A stretch of DNA of 64,000 bases from Methylobacterium sp. E-005. Its GTDB lineage: Bacteria; Pseudomonadota; Alphaproteobacteria; Rhizobiales; Beijerinckiaceae. Below, piece by piece: positions 41,005-48,941 of this stretch (position 1 is its first letter; each line of letters begins with the position of its first letter). The position numbers and the translations under genes are program-made. Below the pieces are notes generated by a model that made no database searches, was not told the DNA's origin, and was given only the letters and a program-made list of their open reading frames with translations. Where the stretch lies: the NCBI RefSeq assembly GCF_022829725.1, contig NZ_JAKSYG010000073.1:1-64000 (forward strand), in the 5' to 3' direction.

Positions 41005-42051
41005 ATGGCGGCAGGTCTGGCAAATACCCTGGCGGCGGTGGGCGGCGATTCCTTCGCGTCGATGCCCGGGCCGCAGCGCGCCGCGGCGCTCCTGCTGATG
41101 CTCGGCGAGGAGGAAGGCGCGCCGATCTGGCAGATGCTGGAGGAGGAGGAGGTCAAGAAGGTCAGCCACGCGATGGTCCAGCTCGGCACGCTGGAGGTCG
41201 CCACGGTCGATAAGCTGATCATCGAATTCGTGACCAAGCTCGGCAACAGCGGCGGCATCTCGTCGAATTTCGAGCGGACCGAGGCGCTGCTCCTCAAGAT
41301 CTTCCCGAGCGATCAGGTCTCGCTGATCATGGCGGAGATCAAGGGCGCGTCCGGCAAGCGCGTCTGGGCCTCGATCGCCCAGGTGGATCCAGAGATCCTC
41401 GCCTCGTTCCTGCGCAACGAGTACCCACAGACCGTGGCGGTAGTGCTGTCGCGCGTGCGGGCCGATTACGCCGCCAAGGTGCTCACCATCCTGCCCGAGG
41501 ATTTCGCCATCGACTGCCTCAACCGGATGCTGCGCATGGAGACCGTCCAGAAGGAGGCCCTGCGCCACATCGAGGAGACGCTGCGGGTCGAGTTCGTCTC
41601 CACCATCGCGCAGACGCAACGGCGCGACGCCCATGAGATGATGGCGGACGTGTTCAACGCCTTCGACCGGCAGACGGAAGGCCGCTTCCTCGCCGCCCTG
41701 GATCAGGCGAATCGCGGCTCGGCCAAGCGCATCCGCGAATTGATGTTCACCTTCGAGGATCTGCTGAAGCTCGATTCGGGCAGCGTCCAGACCCTGATGC
41801 GCTCGATCGACAACGAGACCCTGTGCCGGGCGCTGAAGGGGGCCAACGAGCCGACCCGCGCCTTCTTCCTCAGGCAGATGTCGACCCGCGCGGCCAAGAA
41901 CCTGACGGACGAGATCGCCTCCCTCGGCCCGGTCCGCCTGAAGGAGGTGGACGAGGCGCAGGCGAAGATGACCGAGATCGCCAAGGACCTCGCCGAGAAG
42001 GGCGAGATCATGATCGCCAAGAATAGCGCCGAGGAGGAGCTGGTCTATTGA
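41005..42051 (+). CDS. fliG: Flagellar motor switch protein FliG
   Basis: A 348-residue rotor protein interacting with FliF and with MotA. GPQRAAALLLMLGEEEGAPIW and SNFERTEALLLKIFP mark the N-terminal and middle domains; FLRNEYPQTVAVVLSRVRADYAAKVL carries the EHPQ motif as EYPQ. The C-terminal charged helix with KRIRELMFTFEDLLKLDSGSVQTLMRSID provides torque contacts. The gene ends in a GAGGAGGAG sequence that is also the ribosome site of fliH, and the two stop/start codons overlap. Confidence 0.95.
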   Translation: MAAGLANTLAAVGGDSFASMPGPQRAAALLLMLGEEEGAPIWQMLEEEEVKKVSHAMVQLGTLEVATVDKLIIEFVTKLGNSGGISSNFERTEALLLKIFPSDQVSLIMAEIKGASGKRVWASIAQVDPEILASFLRNEYPQTVAVVLSRVRADYAAKVLTILPEDFAIDCLNRMLRMETVQKEALRHIEETLRVEFVSTIAQTQRRDAHEMMADVFNAFDRQTEGRFLAALDQANRGSAKRIRELMFTFEDLLKLDSGSVQTLMRSIDNETLCRALKGANEPTRAFFLRQMSTRAAKNLTDEIASLGPVRLKEVDEAQAKMTEIAKDLAEKGEIMIAKNSAEEELVY

Positions 42052-42659
42052 GCGCCCAGGCCGCCCGGAGCGCGAAGCCGTTCCTGTTCGAGACCGATTT
42101 CCGCAGCGCCCGCCCCAGCGCCGAAGCGCAGCGCGCCGCCGAGGCCGTCGCCCGCGCCGAGGCCGAGGCCCATGCCCGCGGCCTGCAGGACGGGCGGATC
42201 CAGGCCGAGGCGCAGATCCAGGGCCGGCTCGCCGACGCCCTGAACCGGCTGGCGCTGGCCGCCGCGGGCCTCATCGCCCAGGCCGATGCCCGGGATGCCG
42301 AGCGGGAGGTTCAGGCCGTCGAGGTCGCGATGCTGATCGCCCGGAAGGTCGCGGGCGACGCCCTCGACGCGGCCCCGCTCGCCGGCATCGGCGAGGCGGC
42401 CCGCGCCGCCCTCCAGCACCTGCGCGGGGTGCCCCACCTCGTGGTGCGGGTCCACGACAGCTTGGTCGAGGAGGCCGAGACCCTGATGAAGCGCCTCGCC
42501 CGCGAGCGCGGCTACGAGGGCCGCCTCGTCGTGCTCGGCGATCCCGACATGGCGGCGGGCGATGCCCGCATCGAGTGGGCCGACGGCGGCATCGTGCGGG
42601 AACGCGCCCGCATCGAGGCGGCCGTGCTCGACGCCCTCGGCCTGCCGACGAGCCCGTAA
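42048..42659 (+). CDS. fliH: Flagellar assembly protein FliH (FlbE-like)
   Basis: A 203-residue cytoplasmic helical protein that controls the export ATPase FliI. The N-terminal FLFETDFR is a short motif seen in alphaproteobacterial FliH/FlbE; a long coiled coil follows (AEAQRAAEAVARAEAEAHARGLQDG) and the C-terminal domain has VRVHDSLVEEAETLM and WADGGIVRERARIEAAV. TTG start overlaps the fliG stop as TTGA, with GAGGAGGAG a few bases upstream, so translation is coupled. Position between fliG and fliN fits Caulobacter flbE. Confidence 0.85.
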   Translation: MSAQAARSAKPFLFETDFRSARPSAEAQRAAEAVARAEAEAHARGLQDGRIQAEAQIQGRLADALNRLALAAAGLIAQADARDAEREVQAVEVAMLIARKVAGDALDAAPLAGIGEAARAALQHLRGVPHLVVRVHDSLVEEAETLMKRLARERGYEGRLVVLGDPDMAAGDARIEWADGGIVRERARIEAAVLDALGLPTSP

Positions 42660-42669
42660 AGGAACCCGG

Positions 42670-43002
42670 ATGTCCGACGATTTCAGCCTGCCCCAGCTCG
42701 GCGAGCAAGACCCGGAGCACGCGGGGGGCTCGATCCGCGACGCGCCGACCACGCCGAAGACCGCCGCCGACCTGGAGCAGCTCTTCGACGTCCCCGTGAT
42801 GGTCTCGGCGGTGCTGGGCTCCGCCCGGATGCCCATCGGCGACTTGCTGCGGATGGCGCCCGGCGCGGTGCTCGAACTCGACCGGAAGGTCGGCGAGGCG
42901 ATCGACGTGTTCGTCAACAACCGCTTGGTCGCCCGCGGCGAGGTCGTCCTCGTCGAGGACCGGCTCGGCGTGACGATGACCGAGATCGTCAAGGGCGAGT
43001 GA
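42670..43002 (+). CDS. fliN: Flagellar motor switch protein FliN
   Basis: A 110-residue C-ring protein. The SpoA/FliN domain is typical: LEQLFDVPVMVSAVLGSARMPIGDLLRMAPGAVLELDRKVGEAIDVFVNNRLVARGEVVLVEDRLGVTMTEIV is represented by the short landmarks IGDLLRMAPGAVLELD and VARGEVVLVEDRLGV. The first 35 residues are acidic and unstructured. AAAGGAA lies before the ATG. Ten bases after the fliH stop; next gene is flbD. Confidence 0.94.
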   Translation: MSDDFSLPQLGEQDPEHAGGSIRDAPTTPKTAADLEQLFDVPVMVSAVLGSARMPIGDLLRMAPGAVLELDRKVGEAIDVFVNNRLVARGEVVLVEDRLGVTMTEIVKGE

Positions 43003-43074
43003 GCCGGGCGAATCGTTTTTTCAGGCCGGTCGCCGGGGGGCGGTCCGCGCCATGAGAGTTGAGAGGGACGAACC

Positions 43075-44436
43075 ATGCGGCTCCTGATGATCGGGCGGCT
43101 CAATGGCGAGCTGATCACCGCCTCCAAGATCGCCATGCAGCGCGGCGCCTCCGTGACGCAGGCCGATGCCGTGCCGCAGGGCCTCAACGTGCTGCGCGCC
43201 CGCGGCGCCGATCTGATCATGATCGACGTGGCGCTGCCGATCGCCGGACTGGTCGCGGCGCTGGAGGCGGAGCGGATCCGCACCCCGGTGGTCGCCTGCG
43301 GCGTCTCGGCGGACGCCTCGGCCGCCGTGGCGGCGATCCGGGCCGGCGCGAAGGAGTACATCCCGCTCCCGCCGGATCCCGAGATGATCGCCGCCGTGCT
43401 GGAGGCGGTGGCCACCGACCGCGCCGCCTTCGTGTGGCGCGACCCGTCGATGGAGCGGGTGGTCAAGCTCGCCGAGCAGGTCGCCCGTTCGGAGGCCTCG
43501 GTGCTGATCACCGGGGAGAGCGGCACCGGCAAGGAGGTGCTGGCCCGTCACGTCCACCAGAAGTCCAACCGGGCCGGCAAGCCCTTCGTCTCGGTGAACT
43601 GCGCGGCGATCCCCGAGGCCCTGCTGGAATCCGAGCTGTTCGGCCACGAGAAGGGCGCGTTCACCGGCGCGGTCGCGCGGCGCATCGGCCGGTTCGAGGA
43701 GGCCAATGGCGGCACGCTGCTGCTGGACGAGATCTCCGAGATGGATGTGCGCCTGCAGGCCAAGCTGCTGCGCGCCCTTCAGGAGCGGGTGATCGACCGG
43801 GTCGGCGGCACCGCGCCGGTGCGGGTCGACATCCGGGTGCTCGCCACCTCCAACCGCAACCTCGCCGAAGAGGTCCGTAAGGGCACGTTCCGCGAGGACC
43901 TGTTCTACCGGCTCAACGTCGTGGCCCTGAAGCTGCCGCCCCTGCGCGAGCGGCCGGCCGACATCCTGGAACTCGCGGCGCATTTCGCGAAGAAATACGC
44001 CGCGGTGAACGGCGTGCCGGCCCGCCCGCTCTCGGCCGAGTCACGCGCGCTGGTGCTGAAGAACCCCTGGCGCGGCAACGTCCGCGAGCTGGAGAACACC
44101 CTTCACCGGGCGGTCCTGCTCGCCTCGGGCGACACGATCGGACCCGAGGCCCTCCTGTCTCCGGACGGCGAGGCGATCGCCATGGAGGGCCCGGCGATGC
44201 GCGCCGTGCAGGCGGCCGAAGCCGCGACCCGCGGACTGGTTGGCCGGACCGTGGCGCAGGTGGAGTGTGACCTGATCCTCGACACGCTGGACCATTGCCT
44301 GGGCAACCGCACCCATGCGGCCAAGATCCTCGGCATCTCGATCCGCACCCTGCGCAACAAGCTCAACGAGTACGTCTCGGCGGGCCTCGACGTCGCCGAG
44401 CCCGGGAGCATGCGGGCGGGCGTCGCCTGCGGGTGA
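43075..44436 (+). CDS. flbD: Sigma-54-dependent flagellar activator FlbD
   Basis: A 453-residue enhancer-binding protein. The N-terminal receiver-like domain ([12 protein letters not shown]) lacks the usual double-Asp acidic pocket, although Asp51 sits near the phosphorylation position; this is also the case for Caulobacter FlbD. The AAA+ domain has Walker A GESGTGKE at residues 147-154 and GAFTGA at 194-199, the loop that contacts sigma-54. A Fis-type helix-turn-helix [23 protein letters not shown] ends the protein. Last gene of the fliF operon; it should activate sigma-54 promoters such as that before fliK and may repress fliF. GAGAGGGA precedes the ATG. Confidence 0.93.
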   Translation: MRLLMIGRLNGELITASKIAMQRGASVTQADAVPQGLNVLRARGADLIMIDVALPIAGLVAALEAERIRTPVVACGVSADASAAVAAIRAGAKEYIPLPPDPEMIAAVLEAVATDRAAFVWRDPSMERVVKLAEQVARSEASVLITGESGTGKEVLARHVHQKSNRAGKPFVSVNCAAIPEALLESELFGHEKGAFTGAVARRIGRFEEANGGTLLLDEISEMDVRLQAKLLRALQERVIDRVGGTAPVRVDIRVLATSNRNLAEEVRKGTFREDLFYRLNVVALKLPPLRERPADILELAAHFAKKYAAVNGVPARPLSAESRALVLKNPWRGNVRELENTLHRAVLLASGDTIGPEALLSPDGEAIAMEGPAMRAVQAAEAATRGLVGRTVAQVECDLILDTLDHCLGNRTHAAKILGISIRTLRNKLNEYVSAGLDVAEPGSMRAGVACG

Positions 44437-44651
44437 TGCCGTCTTCTCGGAACGCGGCGCGGATCCCCTTGCCCGGGCGCACGCCCAGTTCAGGCAACGA
44501 CGCCGACGCGGGCTCCTCCCGTAAGGGGGAGGGGAAATGCGCCTTTCCTTGAAGGTGGTGTGAGGCGAAGGCAAACGGACAATCGGGTAGCCTGCATGCG
44601 CATCGGCGCGACCGCTGTATCCCCGTGATCCGTTTCAGCCGTGCCTGCGCC

Positions 44652-44936
44652 CTACCGATTTCCGCCCTTCGCCGCCCGGTCGGCCTCGTTCTGGGCGGCG
44701 AAGGCCGCGTCGAGCTTGCGCAGCGATGCGTAGCGGGCGACATCGCCCTCGACGTCGCGGATCGTCTCCTCGACGAGGTGGCGCTGAAGCGCGACGCGGG
44801 GGTCGTTGGGCGGCAGGGCCTCCCGTTCCTGCAGGCGGAGCACGGCCTGCCGGACCACGGTGTAGACCGCCTCGCGCTCCTCCCGGGTCATCGACGGCTG
44901 AATCGCCTTCGCGACGAGATCGGAGAAATCCGACAT
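44652..44936 (-). CDS. Small charged hypothetical protein
   Basis: A 94-residue cytoplasmic protein with amphipathic helices: SDFSDLVAKAIQPSMTREEREAVYTVVRQAVLRLQ, DPRVALQRHLVEETIRDVEGDVARYASLRKLD. No cysteine, signal or membrane segment. The pattern looks like a conserved small alphaproteobacterial protein but I do not recognise the family. The 215 bases between it and flbD contain a short GC-rich repeat (CCTCCCGTAAGGGGGAGGGG near 44514). It ends head-to-tail with the KpsE-like gene upstream (about 100 bases). Confidence 0.65.
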   Translation of the reverse strand: MSDFSDLVAKAIQPSMTREEREAVYTVVRQAVLRLQEREALPPNDPRVALQRHLVEETIRDVEGDVARYASLRKLDAAFAAQNEADRAAKGGNR

Positions 44937-45034
44937 GGACCCTTGGTCTTCGCTCTTCCACCGGCGCCGGAACCGCCCGACAGCCCCCTCTACAGACCGC
45001 GTGGCGCGGGATCCAGAGCCCGCGTGGGGGCCGC

Positions 45035-46354
45035 CTACATCCTTTGGTCGCGGATGCCGGCGATCAAGAGCGAGGACGAACTCCAGAGAACACAGAAGCA
45101 GAAGAACGCGACCAGCAGCGTGTGGCCCCGCTCGGGGTAGAGGCTGTCCGTCGGCAGGACCGGCGGGACGAAGGTCGCCAGGAAGATATGCTGCTTGCTG
45201 GCCGCCACGCGGGCGCGGTCGAGGAGCAGGTGGGCCGATTCCTCGAGCTTCTCGGCGATGGTCCGCTCGACGAGGAGACCCTCGTACTGCAACAGGGCCT
45301 CGGTCAGGTTCGGCCCGCCCGCGACGGCACCGCTATTCGTCATCTCGTCCTGCAGCGTCTTCATCTGTTGGTCGATGGCCGCGATGTTGGCGACCAGCGT
45401 CTGGATCGAGCGCGAGCGCTCGTCGAGGGTCGAGCTGCGCAGCACCTGAAGATCGTTCTCCGCCTTGAGCTTCTCCTTCCGGAGAATCGTCAGGGTGGTC
45501 AGCGTCCCCTCGGCGGACTTGACCGGATCGATCACCCCCCACTGGTTGCGGAAAGCCTGCAGGGCGAGATGCGCCTTGCTCAAACGATCCTGCGCGGTCT
45601 TGGCGTCGGCCTCGGCCTGGACGACCATGTCGGCCTGCGCGCGCTTCGAGATGTTGTTGATGAGCGTTTCGGAGCGCGCCACCACCTCCCGGGCGATGGT
45701 CAGGGCGTCCTCGGGCGTGAAGGCCCGGACCGACAGGCGGATCACGCCCGAGATCGAATCGATATGCGCGTCGACGTGCTTGCGCCAGTACTGGGTCAGA
45801 TCCTCGATCGGGTCGCGCGGATCGAAGCGCGTCCAGAAATCGGCTTCCTGGCGGGAGAACATCTTGGACAGGCCGATGCTCTTCTCGAGCGATTCCACCA
45901 TCGATTGGCTGTTGATGTAGTCGCGGACGATGAAGCTGTCCTGGCTGTTATGCTTCTGGATCAGATTCGTGTACTGGCCGAGCGAGATCTGCTCCATCGG
46001 CTCGACGTTGCCGCGGACGGTGAACTGAGCCTCGGCGACGTACTGGTTCGATGCGAATCCGAACAGGTACAGCGCGACCACGAGGGTCGGCAGCAGGACG
46101 AACAGGCTGACCCGGCGGATGACCCGCGCCCCGTAGGTCGACGTGTCCTCCTGGCGCGGGCGCAGGCCCGGCAGACGTGTCCAGTCCAGCCGCTGGCGAA
46201 TCGCGGCCGCCAGGGCCTGGGTGCCGCGCTTCTCCGGAACCGGCCGGACCGTCTCGGCGCTCCGCCGCAGCTCGGTCATCGTCGAGGCGGCGAACGTTAC
46301 GATCTCGCCTTCGCGCGCATCGTCCTTGACCTTGACGTCGTCGTCGAAGCTCAT
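45035..46354 (-). CDS. KpsE/CtrB-type inner-membrane polysaccharide export protein
   Basis: A 439-residue polysaccharide co-polymerase-like protein with two membrane helices (LFVLLPTLVVALYLFGFA near residue 85, and LLVAFFCFCVLWSSSSLLIAGI at the C-end) and a long periplasmic coiled coil (QAEADAKTAQDRLSKAHLAL, EKLKAENDLQVLRSS). Landmarks YVAEAQFTVRG and QEADFWTRFDPRDPIEDL are typical of KpsE/BexC/CtrB, which link the ABC exporter to the outer-membrane channel in capsule export. No ABC subunits (KpsM/KpsT) or glycosyltransferases are adjacent, so it stands apart from its expected cluster. It lies inside the flagellar region, antisense to it. Confidence 0.9.
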   Translation of the reverse strand: MSFDDDVKVKDDAREGEIVTFAASTMTELRRSAETVRPVPEKRGTQALAAAIRQRLDWTRLPGLRPRQEDTSTYGARVIRRVSLFVLLPTLVVALYLFGFASNQYVAEAQFTVRGNVEPMEQISLGQYTNLIQKHNSQDSFIVRDYINSQSMVESLEKSIGLSKMFSRQEADFWTRFDPRDPIEDLTQYWRKHVDAHIDSISGVIRLSVRAFTPEDALTIAREVVARSETLINNISKRAQADMVVQAEADAKTAQDRLSKAHLALQAFRNQWGVIDPVKSAEGTLTTLTILRKEKLKAENDLQVLRSSTLDERSRSIQTLVANIAAIDQQMKTLQDEMTNSGAVAGGPNLTEALLQYEGLLVERTIAEKLEESAHLLLDRARVAASKQHIFLATFVPPVLPTDSLYPERGHTLLVAFFCFCVLWSSSSLLIAGIRDQRM

Positions 46355-46545
46355 CCGCTCATTGTTCCTGGGTCTGCGCCGGTTCCGCCGAGGCGGCGCC
46401 GGCCGAAAGGCGGCCCGTACGCGGTTCCGGAATCCCGTTCTTTTAGGCCCTTTTTATGGCACCCGCGGAGACGCCCGGGCCTGTCCCGGGGCCCGCGGCG
46501 ACGGGCGAGGTACCAGCCCGCACCATGACGCCCTAGAGTCTCTGG

Positions 46546-46989
46546 ATGATGACAGAGCAAAACGCCGCCCGCGACACGGAGCGCCGCCCCTCCGAGCGGG
46601 CGGCCAGTCGGTCTGCCAAGACCAAGCTGACCGAGGTCGTGGTCGTCTGTGCCAAATGCGCCAAGCGGCAGGGCCTGCGCCCGCGGGCCGTGCGCGCGCT
46701 GCTGAAGAAGGCCGGGAAACAGGCCACCAGGGACGCGGCAGGCGGACGGAGAAAGCTCTGCGTCGTCGAGTCGGGATGCCTCGGCCCCTGCCCGAAGCGC
46801 GCCATCGCGGTCGCGACCGGGGCGAGCCTCGCGGCCGGCCGGGTTATCCTGCTCGATCCCGGGGCCGAGCCCGCGGCGGCCCTCGCGGCCGTCCTCCATC
46901 CCGTTCCGTCGCGCCGTCCGCCCCCCGAATTCGGCCCCAATACCGCTCTAGCGCCGGTATCGCCCGACGAATCGCCGCCGCCCCCCTGA
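46546..46989 (+). CDS. Thioredoxin-like [2Fe-2S] ferredoxin-like protein
   Basis: A 147-residue protein. Cysteines occur as CAKCAKRQG and as ESGCLGPCPKRAI, where CLGPCPK is the second cluster-binding loop of thioredoxin-like [2Fe-2S] ferredoxins; VIATGxSLA-like AVATGASLAAGRVILLDPG follows. The tail is Pro rich and ends in five prolines. A cluster is possible but not proved since only the last two-cysteine loop is typical. Start may be ATG 46546 or 46549. Next gene on the same strand begins 60 bases downstream, so it may belong to the HpnL-like/fliP unit. Confidence 0.7.
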   Translation: MMTEQNAARDTERRPSERAASRSAKTKLTEVVVVCAKCAKRQGLRPRAVRALLKKAGKQATRDAAGGRRKLCVVESGCLGPCPKRAIAVATGASLAAGRVILLDPGAEPAAALAAVLHPVPSRRPPPEFGPNTALAPVSPDESPPPP

Positions 46990-47049
46990 TCGGCATAACC
47001 TGGAGCTGCTCTTGCCCGCCTCCCGACGCGTAACGCGCGTGCCGCAGCC

Positions 47050-48117
47050 GTGACGGGGGAACGCCCATCCGGGAAGCGCCGGGTCGTCCGCGCCCTCGTG
47101 CGCCGCCTGCCGCTGCTCGGGACGCTGATCGGGCTCGGCTTCGCGATCTGGCTGGTGGCGACCAACGATCTCCAGGCCGTGGCGACGGCCTTCGGGCGGA
47201 TCGGCGTCGCGGGCTTCGTCGGGGTCACGCTGGTGCGGACACTCGTGCTGGTGGTGTGCGGCATCGCCTGGGCCCGCATCCTCGACGGGCTGTCGCCGGC
47301 GCCGGCCTCCGCCTGCCTGATCCTGCGCTTCGTGCGCGAGGGCATCAACGTCCTGCTGCCGGTCGCCTCGGTGGGCGGCGAGGTTCTGGGCGCGCGGCTT
47401 CTCACCTTCTGGGGCGTCGCCGGCTCCCTGGCCGCCGCCTCCGTGCTCGCCGACCTGCTGTTCCAGGTCGGGACGCTGGCCCTGTTCGCCGGCCTCGGGG
47501 CCGGCCTCCTGAGCCGGATCGAAGGCGCGCAGGCGGCCGAACTCGCCGACTGGACCCTGCGCACCCTGGCGGTGGCGGCGCTCGCGGTGGCGGCGTTCTT
47601 CGCGCTGCAGCGGACCGGGATCGTGCGGCACATCGAGGACCGGATCGCCGCCCTCGGCCGGCGCTTCGTGCGGGAGACCGAGGCGCGCCCCGAGCCGGGC
47701 CAGCGCATCCAGGGCGCGCTGGACGCCATCTGGGCGCCCGGGCGGCGGGGCCGGCTCGCCCAGTCCATCCTCCTGCACGCGCTGGCCTGGCTCCTCGGCG
47801 CCACCGAGATCCTGGTCGTGCTCACCTGCATCGGGGTCGACCGGGTCGGGCTCACCGACATCCTGGTGATCGAGTCGCTGAGCCAAGCCATCAAGGCCGC
47901 CGCCTTCCTGGTGCCGAGCGGGCTCGGCGTGCAGGAGGGCGGGCTCGTGCTGGTCTGCGGCCTGTTCGGCATCGATGCCGGGACGGCCATCGCCCTGTCC
48001 CTCGCCCGCCGGGTGCCCGACGTGGTGCTCGGCCTGCCGTCGCTCCTCGTCTGGCAGAACCTCGAAGCGCGCCGCGAGGGCGTGCGCCCCGCCGCGCCGA
48101 CCTGCGACCGCCCGTGA
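47050..48117 (+). CDS. Flippase-like integral membrane protein (HpnL/LPG-synthase TM domain family)
   Basis: A 355-residue inner-membrane protein with eight or so hydrophobic segments. GVTLVRTLVLVVCGIAWARIL, LRFVREGINVLLPVASVGGEVLGARLL and SLSQAIKAAAFLVPSGLGVQEGGLVLVCGLFG are the conserved blocks of UPF0104/HpnL, a family proposed to move lipids such as hopanoid precursors or glycolipids across the membrane. HpnL relatives are linked to hopanoid or aminoacyl-lipid traits in other bacteria. Start is GTG at 47050. The stop overlaps the GTG start of fliP by four bases. Confidence 0.85.
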   Translation: MTGERPSGKRRVVRALVRRLPLLGTLIGLGFAIWLVATNDLQAVATAFGRIGVAGFVGVTLVRTLVLVVCGIAWARILDGLSPAPASACLILRFVREGINVLLPVASVGGEVLGARLLTFWGVAGSLAAASVLADLLFQVGTLALFAGLGAGLLSRIEGAQAAELADWTLRTLAVAALAVAAFFALQRTGIVRHIEDRIAALGRRFVRETEARPEPGQRIQGALDAIWAPGRRGRLAQSILLHALAWLLGATEILVVLTCIGVDRVGLTDILVIESLSQAIKAAAFLVPSGLGVQEGGLVLVCGLFGIDAGTAIALSLARRVPDVVLGLPSLLVWQNLEARREGVRPAAPTCDRP

Positions 48118-48899
48118 ACCCAACGCCCGCCGTACCCGACACCCCGACGCGCTCCACTTCGAGGCGCAACCGCCGGCGCCTGGGTCTGATGGCGATCCCG
48201 GCCCTCGCGTTGCTCGTCGCCTCGCCGGCCCTCGCCCAGAGCGTCACCCTCGACCTCGGCGCGGGCGGCACCACCGAGCGGGCGCTCCAGCTCGTCGCGC
48301 TGATCACCGTGCTGGCGGTCGCCCCCTCGGTCCTGGTGATGGCCACCGCCTTCACCCGGATCGTCGTGGTGCTCTCGCTGCTGCGCTCCGCGCTCGGCAC
48401 CCAGACGGCGCCGCCGACCGCGGTGCTGGTCAGCCTCGCCCTGTTCCTGACCGCCTTCGTGATGGCGCCGACCGGCCGCGCCGCCTACAGCGCGGGGATC
48501 GAGCCCCTGATCGCCGGGCGGATCACGCAGGCCCAGGCCTTCGAGCGCGCCTCGGCGCCGTTCAAGACCTTCATGCTGAAGAACGTCCGCGAGAAGGACC
48601 TCAAGCTGTTCCTCGACCTCGCCAAGGTGCCGGCGCCGAAGGGGCCCGAGGATGTCGGGCTCGAGATCGTGACCCCGGCCTTCATGATCTCGGAGCTGCG
48701 GCGCGCCTTCGAGATCGGCTTCCTGCTGTTCATCCCGTTCCTGATCATCGACCTCGTAGTCGCCTCGGTGCTGATGGCGATCGGCATGATGATGCTGCCG
48801 CCCGCCACGGTCTCCCTGCCGTTCAAGCTGATCTTCTTCGTTCTGGTCGATGGGTGGACGCTGGTGGCGGGCTCGCTGGTGCAGAGCTACGGGAGCTGA
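48114..48899 (+). CDS. fliP: Flagellar type III export channel protein FliP
   Basis: A 261-residue inner-membrane component of the flagellar export gate. A signal sequence (LGLMAIPALALLVASPALAQ), then ALQLVALITVLAVAPSVLVMATAFTRIVVVLSLLRSALGTQ, TPAFMISELRRAFEIGFLLFIPFLIIDLVVASVLMAIGMMMLPP and PFKLIFFVLVDGWTLVAGSLV; I give these as short landmarks FTRIVVVLSLLR and FLLFIPFLIIDLVVASVLM. GTG 48114 gives an unusual 25-residue basic N-terminal leader; the ATG at 48189 would give a shorter, more usual form. It is coupled to the HpnL-like gene, away from other flagellar export genes. Confidence 0.93.
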   Translation: MNPTPAVPDTPTRSTSRRNRRRLGLMAIPALALLVASPALAQSVTLDLGAGGTTERALQLVALITVLAVAPSVLVMATAFTRIVVVLSLLRSALGTQTAPPTAVLVSLALFLTAFVMAPTGRAAYSAGIEPLIAGRITQAQAFERASAPFKTFMLKNVREKDLKLFLDLAKVPAPKGPEDVGLEIVTPAFMISELRRAFEIGFLLFIPFLIIDLVVASVLMAIGMMMLPPATVSLPFKLIFFVLVDGWTLVAGSLVQSYGS

Positions 48900-48941
48900 C
48901 CGAGGCGGTCCGTGGTCAGGCCTCGACCATTCGGGGGCCGC

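Noticed and set aside
39227..41023. 598-codon minus-strand open frame opposite fliF
   Set aside because: Full overlap with fliF, composition (Asp, Gly, His, Arg, Val) typical of antisense reading of GC-rich codons, no motif.
44512..44540. CCTCCCGTAAGGGGGAGGGG near flbD end as a terminator
   Set aside because: Stem is short and irregular and lacks a T run; it is only a fragment of the GC-rich repeat family.
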